Of a stretch of DNA of 38,112 nt, positions 9,133-16,951 are shown piece by piece. The first letter of the stretch is position 1. Each line of letters begins with the position of its first letter. This stretch comes from Bacillota bacterium (GTDB lineage Bacteria > Bacillota > Dethiobacteria > DTU022), in contig JAAZLS010000037.1 of NCBI GenBank assembly GCA_012799185.1, forward strand, positions 1-38,112, given 5' to 3'. The notes below the pieces were generated by a model that saw only the letters and a list, made by a program, of their open reading frames with translations, was not told the DNA's origin and searched no databases. A program made the position numbers and the translations under genes.

Positions 9133-9957
9133 CTAGCAAAACCGGGGGTAGGAACCCAGTATTTTAAACCAGCTTGACTCCCGCCCCAGCTCACCCCAAA
9201 GCCTCACCAGCTCCGCCTGTAACCGGTGCCCCTGGCAATCGATAAAAAACAGGTATTCCCCCAGATGGCGACGGGCCGGGCGGGATTCGATCCGGGTCAG
9301 GTTTACATGGTAACGGGCAAAATAGCTTAAAATATGATAGAGACTGCCGGGCCCGTCGGGTATCGCCACCACTAACGAGGTTTTATCATCGCCGGTAGGT
9401 AAATGATCCTGGTCAGCCAGTACTACAAAACGGGTCGAATTTAAATCATTATCCTGGATATCCTCCGCCAATAGATCCAGGCCATAGAGAGCGGCCGCCC
9501 GCCGGGGGGCGATGGCGGCCACCCCCTTCTCACCGGAAGCCTTTAACGCCGCTGCTGCGGTACTGCCTGTCGGAAAAAAGGACCTCCCGGGAAGCCGACG
9601 GTCAAGAAACTGGCGGCACTGGCCGAGGGCCTGGGGATGAGAGGCCACCACCTTTAAATTGTGTAAACCGGTCCCCGGAAGGGCTAGCAAACAATGCTTG
9701 ATCGGATGGATTAGCTCCCGGCAAATCTGTAGGCCGTCCCGGGAGGCCAACAGGTCCAGGGTTACAGCCACCCCTCCCTCCAGGGAGTTTTCCAGGGGGA
9801 CCAGCCCCTCCTCCACCCGACCCGCCGCCACCGCTTCGGCGATCTCCGGAATGGTTGAATACTCCACCAGCCGGCGCCGGTAAGTCCCGATATAATTGCG
9901 GGCCGCCTCCTCCGAAAAAGTTCCCGGCGGCCCTAAATAACCTAAATTAGTGCTCAT
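9133..9957 (-). CDS. pheA: Prephenate dehydratase
   Basis: A 274-residue prephenate dehydratase, which converts prephenate to phenylpyruvate. Visible motifs are GYLGPPGTFSEEAA, NSLEGGVAVTLDLL, the catalytic TRF (STRFVVLA), and a C-terminal ACT domain (GPGSLYHILSYFA ... LTRIESRPAR) holding the ESRP phenylalanine-binding motif, so feedback inhibition by Phe is expected. The ATG at 9955-9957 follows GGGGAGGAG and overlaps the end of aroF by 11 nt. The pair forms an operon behind a T-box leader. It is a monofunctional enzyme with no chorismate mutase domain. Confidence 0.96.
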   Translation of the reverse strand: MSTNLGYLGPPGTFSEEAARNYIGTYRRRLVEYSTIPEIAEAVAAGRVEEGLVPLENSLEGGVAVTLDLLASRDGLQICRELIHPIKHCLLALPGTGLHNLKVVASHPQALGQCRQFLDRRLPGRSFFPTGSTAAAALKASGEKGVAAIAPRRAAALYGLDLLAEDIQDNDLNSTRFVVLADQDHLPTGDDKTSLVVAIPDGPGSLYHILSYFARYHVNLTRIESRPARRHLGEYLFFIDCQGHRLQAELVRLWGELGRESSWFKILGSYPRFC

Positions 9958-10999
9958 TCTCTCCTCCCCTTTTACCGGTAGGAGGAACCAGGCAACGGCC
10001 CACAACCGGGGCAACCTGGGCCACCGACCGCATTAGCTGCTGAAAATTAGCCGGTGTAAGCGACTGAGGACCGTCACAGAGGGCCTCCTCCGGCCGATGG
10101 TGAACCTCGATCATTAATCCGTCAGCCCCGGCGGCCACCGCCGCCATACTTAACGGCATCGCCAGCCGCCAGTAACCGCTGCTGTGACAGGGATCAATAA
10201 TCACCGGCAGGTGGCTCCACAGTTTTACCAAGGGCACAGCACTTATATCGAGGGTATTCCGGGTGGCCGGTTCAAAGGTTCTTATACCCCGCTCGCAAAG
10301 GATAACCGCGTCATTACCCTCCGCCAGGATATATTCGGCCGCCATCAGCCACTCCTCTATCGTGGCAGCCGGGCCCCGCTTTAAAAGTACCGGCTTCCCG
10401 ATCTGCCCCAGCTCCTTGAGCAGGGGGAAATTTTGCATATTCCGGGCCCCCACCTGCAAGATATCACTGTACCTGGCCACCATATCCCCATCTTGGGGGT
10501 TCAACACCTCGGTCACTACCGGCATGCCGGTCTCCTCCCTAGCCCGGGCAAGCATGGCCAGCCCCCGTTCCTCCAGGCCCTGGAAACTGTAGGGCGAGGT
10601 GCGCGGCTTAAAGGCTCCACCCCGTAAAATATGGGCACCGGCCGCCTTTACCCGGCGGGCGATGGTAACCAACTGCTCCTCGTTCTCCACTGCACAGGGA
10701 CCGGCGCAGACGACTAGGCTCTCTCCGCCGAACACCAGGTCGCCTACCGTAACCCGGCTGGTCTCCTCCCGAACCTCCCGGCTAACCAACTTGTAGGGAG
10801 CCATCACCGGGACCACCTTTTCTACCCCGGGAAGTAGCTCCAGGCCGGTGGGAAAAGCGATCTTTTTTTCGCCGACCGCCCCGATAACGATCCTTTCCAC
10901 CCCATGGATAAGGTGGGACTTAAAACCCATCTCCTCCAATCGCTGCTCGACCCTCTCTATTTCCGAACCGGTAGCCGATAGCTTCATTACTACGATCAT
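9947..10999 (-). CDS. aroF: 3-deoxy-7-phosphoheptulonate (DAHP) synthase
   Basis: A 350-residue type I-beta DAHP synthase, first enzyme of the shikimate pathway (phosphoenolpyruvate plus erythrose 4-phosphate). Residues about 1-70 form the small N-terminal ferredoxin-like regulatory domain (IVVMKLSATGSEIERVEQRL). The barrel begins near residue 85 with VFGGESLVVCAGPCAVENEE and contains GGAFKPRTSPYSFQG, KRG and the C-terminal IIDPCHSSG and IEVHHRPEEALCDGPQSL motifs. The ATG has AAGGGGG 8 nt upstream. It is the first gene after the T-box terminator. Confidence 0.97.
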   Translation of the reverse strand: MIVVMKLSATGSEIERVEQRLEEMGFKSHLIHGVERIVIGAVGEKKIAFPTGLELLPGVEKVVPVMAPYKLVSREVREETSRVTVGDLVFGGESLVVCAGPCAVENEEQLVTIARRVKAAGAHILRGGAFKPRTSPYSFQGLEERGLAMLARAREETGMPVVTEVLNPQDGDMVARYSDILQVGARNMQNFPLLKELGQIGKPVLLKRGPAATIEEWLMAAEYILAEGNDAVILCERGIRTFEPATRNTLDISAVPLVKLWSHLPVIIDPCHSSGYWRLAMPLSMAAVAAGADGLMIEVHHRPEEALCDGPQSLTPANFQQLMRSVAQVAPVVGRCLVPPTGKRGGENEH

Positions 11000-11019
11000 G
11001 TTGAGAACCCCCTTTTAGA

Positions 11020-11048
11020 TAAATAAAAAGCCGCCCCTAACGGGACGG
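11020..11048 (-). terminator. T-box attenuator terminator
   Basis: The stem CCGTCCC / GGGGCGG (11031-11048, one G-U pair) is followed by CTTTTTATTT on the minus strand. Its 5' arm lies next to the T-box core, as expected for mutually exclusive terminator and antiterminator forms. Confidence 0.9.
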
Positions 11049-11300
11049 ATTTTCTCCGCGGTACCACCCTGATTGGTTGACCACCCTCTTCACAGGTACG
11101 GGCGGTGCCACTAAAACCGCCGATACCCTCTTCCGATAACGGGGAAGACCCGGTAGAGCCTACCGGCCCTGCCTAGGACAACAGGGTTTCAGCTCCCGGC
11201 TCCAGAGGGAACTTCAACCAGGCCTTCTCCCGGCGGGCTCTCAGCCTACGACCCGACCTCTCTGAAGGGTAGGGTTCCCTGGTTTACTTTCCTCTTTCCT
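11020..11300 (-). promoter_or_regulatory. T-box leader (tRNA-Phe responsive) upstream of aroF-pheA
   Basis: The T-box core AGGGTGGTACCGCG lies at 11057-11070 on the minus strand and the terminator follows at once. In Stem I the 5' strand has AGTA (11285-11288) then AACCAGG (11278-11284). The 3' strand has CCTGGTT (11216-11222), GAA (11213-11215), one G, then TTC (11209-11211), then CCTCT (11204-11208) pairing with AGAGG (11291-11295). AGUA/GAA is the usual loop-E of the specifier loop and the triplet after GAA+1 nt is the specifier, so it reads UUC, Phe. Uncharged tRNA-Phe should favour read-through into DAHP synthase and prephenate dehydratase. Confidence 0.93.
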
Positions 11301-11322
11301 GGCCTTTAATAGAATTTATAGT

Positions 11323-11880
11323 TCACCGGTTAAACCGGTTCATCGCCGCTACCGGCCCCCCCTCGATTAACAGTTTCACCGCCTCTACCGCCGTCTGCAC
11401 CGCCTCCTCCGCCTGGGTTAACTCCGTGGGAAGAAAAGGCTGTAACACGTATCGGGCGGCCTCCTCCATCGGGGGGCGACCTATTCCAAACCTCAGTCGT
11501 AAAAATTCTGGGGAGCCCATGCTTTCAATAACCGACTGTACCCCCTGGTGCCCGGCGCTACTCCCGCCCAGTTTAAAACGGATAGTCCCCAGCGGTAGAT
11601 CCAGTTCATCATGTATTAGCAACAACTCTTTGGAAGAGAGGGGATATTTTCGCAATAGTTCGAGCAGGGCCCGGCCGCTCAGGTTCATATAGGTTAACGG
11701 TTGAACCAGCAGCAACCGGTTCCCGGCATAGGTCGCAGTAGCACAAAGCGACCTTGATAACCGAAAAGGACGACCGGCGGATAACTCTTCGGCTAATGCC
11801 CCCGTAACCCGGTAGCCGGCATTATGCCTGGTCCCCTCGTATTTTCGACCCGGGTTACCCAGGCCAATAACAGCAAACAA
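11323..11880 (-). CDS. pth: Peptidyl-tRNA hydrolase
   Basis: A protein of about 185 residues that recycles peptidyl-tRNA released from ribosomes. Motifs are VIGLGNPGRKYEGTRHNAGY (with the catalytic His after TR), PLTYMNLSG, and LLIHDELDLPLG followed by GGSSAGHQGVQSVIESMG. I prefer the TTG at 11878-11880, which has AGGGGG 9 nt upstream and gives the usual short N-terminus; an upstream in-frame TTG at 11904 would add eight residues. It follows rplY/ctc as in B. subtilis (ctc-spoVC). Confidence 0.95.
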   Translation of the reverse strand: MFAVIGLGNPGRKYEGTRHNAGYRVTGALAEELSAGRPFRLSRSLCATATYAGNRLLLVQPLTYMNLSGRALLELLRKYPLSSKELLLIHDELDLPLGTIRFKLGGSSAGHQGVQSVIESMGSPEFLRLRFGIGRPPMEEAARYVLQPFLPTELTQAEEAVQTAVEAVKLLIEGGPVAAMNRFNR

Positions 11881-11928
11881 TCGCCGGTTCCCCCTGTATT
11901 CCAATTAAGCCCGCCATCCCGGTCAATT

Positions 11929-12600
11929 TTAAGACGTCGGCTCCTCTTCCTCCTGCGCGGCCTCCTCCTCTTCCGGAAGCTCTTCTACCGCCTCTTCCAA
12001 CTCCTCTTCCTCTTCAATCTCTTCTTCCTCTTCCTCGGCGATCACTGATACCTGAACCAACAGCTCATCTGGATCAGTCACCAACTCCAGGTTTTCATCC
12101 AGCTGTAAGTCGCGGGCATTAATACTATCACCGATGTTCAGAGCCGACACATCAACCTCTATATGTTCGGGGATCTCCGCCGGCAAGCATTTTATGGTAA
12201 TCTCACGCAATAGGATTTCCAGCACCCCATCCTCATCGCTAACCCCCACTGGATCACCGGTAAAGGTCAAGGGGACCTCCACCTCAATCCGATCGGTCAT
12301 GGAGATCCGAATGAAATCCACGTGCAAAATCTCTTCCCTCAAGATAGGGTTCCGCTGGATTTCCCTGAGCATTACAGTCTCTGCCCCGCTCCCCGCCGCA
12401 TCTAATTGCAGGTTCAGCAAGACGTTGCTGCCCTCGGCGGTTAATATCTGGTTGAGCCTACGCCCGTCCACCTGCAGGTTTTGGTTCTCTTTTCCCCGGC
12501 CATAGACCACCGCCGGGACCTTGCCCCCCCGGCGCAACGCTTTTAAACCACCTTTACTCATCGGCTCCCGGGGCTCGGCCTGTAAGGCTATATGTTCCAT
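11929..12600 (-). CDS. rplY: 50S ribosomal protein L25 / general stress protein Ctc
   Basis: A 223-residue long-form bL25 (CTC/TL5 type), which binds 5S rRNA. The N-terminal L25 domain (about 1-95: EHIALQAEPREPMSKGGLKALRRGGKVPAVVYGRG) is followed by the beta-barrel TL5 domain and an extreme acidic tail in which most of the last 35 residues are Glu. The ATG at 12598-12600 has GGAGG upstream; an earlier in-frame ATG would overlap that site. In B. subtilis ctc is a sigma-B stress gene, but here a consensus sigma-A promoter lies in front. Confidence 0.95.
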   Translation of the reverse strand: MEHIALQAEPREPMSKGGLKALRRGGKVPAVVYGRGKENQNLQVDGRRLNQILTAEGSNVLLNLQLDAAGSGAETVMLREIQRNPILREEILHVDFIRISMTDRIEVEVPLTFTGDPVGVSDEDGVLEILLREITIKCLPAEIPEHIEVDVSALNIGDSINARDLQLDENLELVTDPDELLVQVSVIAEEEEEEIEEEEELEEAVEELPEEEEAAQEEEEPTS

Positions 12601-12643
12601 CTTATTTCCTCCATCCATTTACTGCTACCGCTAATGAAAGAGT

Positions 12644-12673
12644 ATTATATCCTAACCGCTAGCTGTTTGTCAA
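12644..12673 (-). promoter_or_regulatory. Sigma-A promoter for rplY/ctc, overlapping the prs stop codon
   Basis: TTGACA (12668-12673), an 18-nt spacer and TATAAT (12644-12649): both hexamers are perfect. The -35 shares bases with the prs stop codon at 12670-12672. Confidence 0.85.
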
Positions 12674-12681
12674 TCAAACAG
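12663..12681 (-). other. Hairpin spanning prs stop and rplY -35
   Basis: The inverted repeat CTGTTTG / CAAACAG, with a 5-nt loop, covers the prs stop codon and the -35 box of the rplY promoter. It has no U-tract, so it is not an ordinary terminator; it may stabilise the prs transcript end or be chance. Confidence 0.5.
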
Positions 12682-13614
12682 TTCACTTACCGAACGCTCC
12701 TCGTGAATACGCATGATCGCCTCCCCAATTAGGGGGGCCACAGAGAGCACTTTAAACTTTTCTCCCTCGATCTCAGGACAAACCGGTATGGTATTGGTAT
12801 AGACCACCTGTTTTATAGATGAGCCACGGAGGCGCTCCAGTGCCGGCCCGGAAAATACCGGGTGGGTACAACAGGCATAGATCTCTAGCACCCCTTGGTT
12901 GGTCAGCTCCTTGGCCCCCTGGACAATAGTCCCGGCAGTATCGATGATATCATCTACCAGGATAGCCGTTTTGTTTCGGACCGTGCCGATAACATTCATA
13001 ATTTCCGTCTTATTGGGGGCCACCCGCTTCTTATCGATAACCGCAATCGGTAAGGAGAGCCGATCTGCCAGTTGGCGGGCCCGGGTAAGCCCCCCCAGAT
13101 CGGGGGATACTACTATGCCGCTATCGATATCGATGGAATTAAAAAAGTTGGCTAATATGGGGATAGCCGTAAGATGATCAAAGGGAATATTAAAGAAACC
13201 CTGGATCTGCCCCGCATGGAGATCCATAGCCACAATTCGGTTGGCACCGGCGGCAGTAATCAGATCGGCTACTAACTTGGCGGTAATCGGGTCCCGGGCG
13301 CGGGTTTTTCGATCTTGCCGGGCATATCCGTAATAGGGTATGACTACGTTTACGGATTTTGAAGAGGCCCTTTTTAAAGCATCTACTAATATTAACAGCT
13401 CCATCATATGTTCATTAACCGGCGGACAGATCGGTTGGATTAGATAAACATTGGAACCGCGCACACTCTCTTTAATATAAATTGATATCTCCCCATCACT
13501 AAACCGGGTTACCTCCGCCTGCCCTAGGGGCACACCGATCCACCGGGCGATCTCTTCTGATAGGCAACGGTTGGCAGTACCGCTAAAAATTTTAAGCTTG
13601 CTATTAATTGACAC
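12670..13614 (-). CDS. prs: Ribose-phosphate pyrophosphokinase (PRPP synthetase)
   Basis: A 314-residue class I PRPP synthetase that makes PRPP from ribose 5-phosphate and ATP for nucleotide, His and Trp synthesis. Motifs are FSDGEISIYIKESVRG, the flexible-loop region YYGYARQDRK, the pyrophosphate loop MDLHAGQIQGFF and the ribose-phosphate binding DDIIDTAGT. The GTG start (SD GGGGG, 9 nt) lies 23 nt after glmU stops, so glmU-prs is an operon as in B. subtilis. Confidence 0.97.
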   Translation of the reverse strand: MSINSKLKIFSGTANRCLSEEIARWIGVPLGQAEVTRFSDGEISIYIKESVRGSNVYLIQPICPPVNEHMMELLILVDALKRASSKSVNVVIPYYGYARQDRKTRARDPITAKLVADLITAAGANRIVAMDLHAGQIQGFFNIPFDHLTAIPILANFFNSIDIDSGIVVSPDLGGLTRARQLADRLSLPIAVIDKKRVAPNKTEIMNVIGTVRNKTAILVDDIIDTAGTIVQGAKELTNQGVLEIYACCTHPVFSGPALERLRGSSIKQVVYTNTIPVCPEIEGEKFKVLSVAPLIGEAIMRIHEERSVSELFD

Positions 13615-13637
13615 CTGTTCCAGCCCCCTGTAAATTT

Positions 13638-15038
13638 TCAGACATCCGGGTGATGGCTTTTATCTTTCCCCGGTGACCCCTTCCGGCCAATCAATTTGGA
13701 GGCCCGACCCGGGAAACTTTTTTGTTCGGTCCGGGCCAAGGCTAACGAGCCGGCAGGGACATCCCTGTTAATCGTCGAACCGGCGGCAACAAAGGCCCCC
13801 TCCCCGATAGTTAACGGGGAGATAAGGTTGCTATTACACCCGACAAAGGCTCCCGGTTCAATCCGACAGCGGTGCTTGCGCCGGCCATCATAGTTGACCA
13901 CGATCACACCGGCCCCTATGTTTACCCCTTCCCCGATATCTGCATCCCCAACATAGCTTAAATGGGGTATCTTGGTGCCTTCCTCAATATTGGAGCCCTT
14001 CACCTCGACAAAGGTTCCAACTTTAACCCGGGATCCCAGTTGACATCCGGGACGAATATAGGCAAACGGCCCTACCATCGCCTGCGCTCCAATCCGGCTA
14101 TCTTCCACCACCGAATTCCTTATGGTTACCCCTTCCTCCAGCACCGCCCCCTTTAAATGGGTGCTGGGACCAAGCCGGCACCGGTCGCCGATGGTGCAGG
14201 GGGCCTCAATAATCGTCTGGGGCCAGATCTCCGTCTCCGGTCCAATCTCAACACCGTAATCAATATAGGTGGTCTCCGGATCGATCAGGGTTACCCCCTT
14301 GATCATAAGTCCCCGGTTGATCCGCTCCCGCCACATTACCGCCGCCTCCGCTAGCTGTTGGCGATCATTTACCCCCAACCCCACCCGGTAATCGGCCAAC
14401 CGGTATGCCTGTACCGGGTGACCATCGTTATTAAACAGCGAGATTAAATCCGTCAAGTAATACTCCCGCTGAATATTTTTTTCTTCAAGCATCGGAAGGT
14501 AACGGGCCAGTAACTTCAGGTCAAAACAGTAGGCACCGGTATTAACCTCGGTAATTGCCCTCTGCTCAACGGTAGCCTCACCCTCTTCAACAATCGCCTC
14601 CACCTGCCCCCGGGAACTGCGAATAATCCGACCGTATCCGTAAGGGTCGGGCACCCGGGCGGTCATCACGGTAGCCCCGCCGGGAGGATGCTGCCTTAGC
14701 ATCTCCCGCAGATGGCGGGTCTCCAGCAGCGGAGTGTCACCGCATAGAACCAGCAATTGCCCGCTAGCCGGTAGCCCGGGCAGCGCCTGCATAACGGCAT
14801 GGCCTGTCCCCAGCTGATCTGCTTGAAACACGTATTCCCAGCCCGGGCCCATGGTTTCTTTAACCCGGGTGGCCTCGTGCCCAACAACAATAGTAACCCG
14901 GTCAGTCAGGGTAGAGACACTATCTAAAATGTAGCTTAACATGGGACGACCGCAGATTGGATGCAACACCTTCGGGCAACCGGAACGCATCCTCTTTCCC
15001 TCCCCGGCTGCCAATACAACCACTGATAGTTCTTTCAT
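13638..15038 (-). CDS. glmU: Bifunctional UDP-GlcNAc pyrophosphorylase / glucosamine-1-phosphate acetyltransferase
   Basis: A 466-residue GlmU that makes UDP-GlcNAc for peptidoglycan in two steps. The N-terminal half is the uridyltransferase (LAAGEGKRMRSGCPKVLHPICGRP; QADQLGTGHAV; LCGDTPLL). The C-terminal half is a left-handed beta-helix of hexapeptide repeats with the acetyltransferase region (HLSYVGDADIGEGVNIGAG, NYDGRRKH). I chose the ATG at 15036-15038, which has GGGGGCG in front and fits the family; the in-frame extension to 15131 has no family similarity. Confidence 0.97.
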   Translation of the reverse strand: MKELSVVVLAAGEGKRMRSGCPKVLHPICGRPMLSYILDSVSTLTDRVTIVVGHEATRVKETMGPGWEYVFQADQLGTGHAVMQALPGLPASGQLLVLCGDTPLLETRHLREMLRQHPPGGATVMTARVPDPYGYGRIIRSSRGQVEAIVEEGEATVEQRAITEVNTGAYCFDLKLLARYLPMLEEKNIQREYYLTDLISLFNNDGHPVQAYRLADYRVGLGVNDRQQLAEAAVMWRERINRGLMIKGVTLIDPETTYIDYGVEIGPETEIWPQTIIEAPCTIGDRCRLGPSTHLKGAVLEEGVTIRNSVVEDSRIGAQAMVGPFAYIRPGCQLGSRVKVGTFVEVKGSNIEEGTKIPHLSYVGDADIGEGVNIGAGVIVVNYDGRRKHRCRIEPGAFVGCNSNLISPLTIGEGAFVAAGSTINRDVPAGSLALARTEQKSFPGRASKLIGRKGSPGKDKSHHPDV

Positions 15039-15052
15039 CTTCGCCCCCTGGA

Positions 15053-15193
15053 CTAGACGCTCATAGGCCATAGCAAGGCAACCCCTATCCCCAGGAATGA
15101 TCCGGCATGGATGCCCAATCGGCCTACCCATGAGTTAATTTCTTCGGCAACACCATTTAAAATCCTGCCGATCTCAACAAAATGTTTTACCAG
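15053..15193 (-). CDS. Possible small protein (46 codons, CUG start)
   Basis: An open frame between the nucleotidyltransferase and glmU, too short for ordinary ORF cut-offs. CTG at 15191-15193 is preceded by AGGGG with 8-nt spacing and overlaps the end of the nucleotidyltransferase by 20 nt, which would suit translational coupling. There is no ATG, GTG or TTG near the start of the frame. The predicted peptide has an amphipathic first half (LVKHFVEIGRILNGVAEEI) and a glycine-rich hydrophobic second half (AGSFLGIGVALLWP), like a small membrane-associated protein. I recognise no family. It could be a chance frame. Confidence 0.35.
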   Translation of the reverse strand: MVKHFVEIGRILNGVAEEINSWVGRLGIHAGSFLGIGVALLWPMSV

Positions 15194-15965
15194 GGGCTTT
15201 TCCCCTGAGGCGGGCCAGCTCCCGGCTAACCGTCTCTAGGTCGCTCTGCTTATCCACATCGGTAGCCAACTCTACATGGGGGCAAGGGACGCCCCGGGCG
15301 GTTAAATGCAAGACCCGCGAGAGATATTCTTCCAGATCTTTAAGCGAAAGACAATGAAATATAAATTTAATCATAAACGAAAAGGGAAGTATTCGTAATA
15401 GTTTCAGGGGATGTTTGCGGCTGGCTACAAAGGTTTCCAGCCGATTCTGGTTTGCAATAAACCAGGAGGGCCGGATCAACGCCACGTTACCCCCCGTAAA
15501 AGTTCCCTCCTTTAAGCGGACAGAGGTTCTCCTGGTATGGGGGAACCGGCGCCGGCAATGGGCCACTGGGATAATAGGATAATAAAAATCGGCGGTGCCG
15601 GGAGCCGCCAACGTTAAAAAAGCCTCTATTATTGCTGCACTAACCAGAGGAATATCCCCGGTAGATAGAAGGCAAAGATTCTTCGGGTCAACCTCCCTTA
15701 ATCCCCGGGCTATATTATCCAGCATCGACCCGTTCCCTGTAAATACCGGCTTGAAGGAATACCCGTGGGCCTGGAGTGCGGTCAACCCCTCCTTGGGACC
15801 AACCACTACTATTTTTTGGAGAGAGTAAGAGCGGGCTAGGGCGGTTAAAATATAACCGATCAGGGGACGCCCCTGAAGGGAGATAAAAGCCTTATTATGA
15901 ACACCTTGTTGCAGGGCCAGGGGGTCGTTCCCCTCCCCCCCCGCCAATACTACCGCTTCAAACAT
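15174..15965 (-). CDS. Nucleotidyltransferase family protein (MobA/GlmU-like NTP transferase fold)
   Basis: A 263-residue protein with the N-terminal nucleotidyltransferase signature in modified form (EAVVLAGGEGNDPLALQQG, then NKAFISLQGRPLIGYIL) and an acidic metal-binding motif (LLSTGDIPLVS, about residue 100). The sugar or cofactor substrate cannot be deduced; the C-terminal ~130 residues do not resemble GlmU or MobA. The ATG at 15963-15965 has AGGGG upstream; a longer in-frame start at 16022 would overlap ispE. It sits between ispE and glmU, where B. subtilis carries purR-yabJ-spoVG, and a possible small ORF overlaps its end. Confidence 0.85.
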   Translation of the reverse strand: MFEAVVLAGGEGNDPLALQQGVHNKAFISLQGRPLIGYILTALARSYSLQKIVVVGPKEGLTALQAHGYSFKPVFTGNGSMLDNIARGLREVDPKNLCLLSTGDIPLVSAAIIEAFLTLAAPGTADFYYPIIPVAHCRRRFPHTRRTSVRLKEGTFTGGNVALIRPSWFIANQNRLETFVASRKHPLKLLRILPFSFMIKFIFHCLSLKDLEEYLSRVLHLTARGVPCPHVELATDVDKQSDLETVSRELARLRGKAPGKTFC

Positions 15966-15988
15966 GGCGCACCCCTTTTTTTTGATCA

Positions 15989-16867
15989 CTACCGGTCGGT
16001 AACTGTTCTCTGAACAGTCCAACAGAGTATGGCCCGGTATCCTTCCGCCTGCAAGATCTGGGCCGCCTGACGGGCCAAGGAGTAGCTATCACTTAGCGCA
16101 AAAAAAGTAGGACCGCTTCCAGACATGGCCGCTTTTAAACCCAGTTCACCCATTCGCCGCCGGAGCCGGCCCAGACGAGGATAACAGGTCAACACCGACG
16201 ATTGCAAACTATTAATCGCTCCCGTGCCAAGCCAGTTTAAAATAGCCTCCCGGTCGGCTTTTAAAATGGCCTCCCGTAGAATATTCGGTGAGAGTACAGG
16301 AGACATTTTCTCTTCCAGTCCACCGTAGACCGAGGCGGTAGATATTGAGAGCCGGGAAGGCTTGGCCAAGACTACCCAAAATAAAGGCAAGGGGGGTAGG
16401 GGGCTTATTAACTCTCCCCTGCCCCGGGCAAAGGCAGTCCCCCCCCCGTGTAAAAAAAAAGGGATATCTGAACCCAGGGAGGCTCCCAATTCGGCCAGCT
16501 CCCGGGAAGAAAGCCCCAACCGCCAAAAAATATTTAGTCCCCGCAGGGTTGCAGCCGCATCACTGCTTCCGCCGCCCAGCCCCGCCCCGGAGGGAATGTT
16601 TTTGTATAGTGTAATCTTCACTCCCGGGGGGCTTGCTCCAACTCGCTTCGCCAAGAACCGGGCCGCCCGGCAAACCAGGTTATCCTCCCCTCCAAGCCGG
16701 GGGACGGTTGATTTAAATTGCCAGCCGGGGGAGCTTACCCGTTCGAAGGTTAAATAATCGGCAAGAGAAACCTGCTGCATCACCGATTCCAGGTTATGAT
16801 AGCCATCGGGGCGGCGATTAAGCACCTTTAATCCTAAATTAATTTTAGCTGCAGCAACCATCCTCAT
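15989..16867 (-). CDS. ispE: 4-diphosphocytidyl-2-C-methyl-D-erythritol kinase
   Basis: A 292-residue GHMP kinase of the MEP (non-mevalonate) isoprenoid pathway. Diagnostic motifs are AAAKINLGLKVLNRRPDGYHNLESVMQ-type start (residues about 5-30), the ATP-binding PSGAGLGGGSSDAAATL (about 93-109) and AMSGSGPTFFAL near residue 260. The ATG at 16867 has AAGG 7 nt upstream; a second in-frame ATG two codons on is possible. It follows veg-sspF after a strong palindromic terminator, so it probably starts its own unit, but I see no clear promoter. Confidence 0.96.
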   Translation of the reverse strand: MRMVAAAKINLGLKVLNRRPDGYHNLESVMQQVSLADYLTFERVSSPGWQFKSTVPRLGGEDNLVCRAARFLAKRVGASPPGVKITLYKNIPSGAGLGGGSSDAAATLRGLNIFWRLGLSSRELAELGASLGSDIPFFLHGGGTAFARGRGELISPLPPLPLFWVVLAKPSRLSISTASVYGGLEEKMSPVLSPNILREAILKADREAILNWLGTGAINSLQSSVLTCYPRLGRLRRRMGELGLKAAMSGSGPTFFALSDSYSLARQAAQILQAEGYRAILCWTVQRTVTDR

Positions 16868-16951
16868 GACTTTACCTTGTTCGTCAATACCGGCCCCTGT
16901 TCCTGCCGCCCCTCCCCTTTTAATCCCCGGTTACCGTCCTTTGAAAACCTA

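Noticed and set aside
11190-11210. Reading the T-box specifier as AGC (Ser), GCU (Ala) or CCC (Pro) near the sequence GGGAGCTGAAACCC.
   Set aside because: Those readings do not place the AGUA/GAA loop-E next to the triplet. The alternative pairing AACCAGG/CCTGGTT plus AGAGG/CCTCT frames UUC exactly and fits the pathway.
12134-12505. A 123-codon plus-strand ORF opposite rplY.
   Set aside because: Antisense shadow of a conserved gene, no ribosome site and no family pattern.
16362-16757. A 131-codon plus-strand ORF opposite ispE.
   Set aside because: Antisense to the GHMP kinase core; composition is that of reversed coding sequence.
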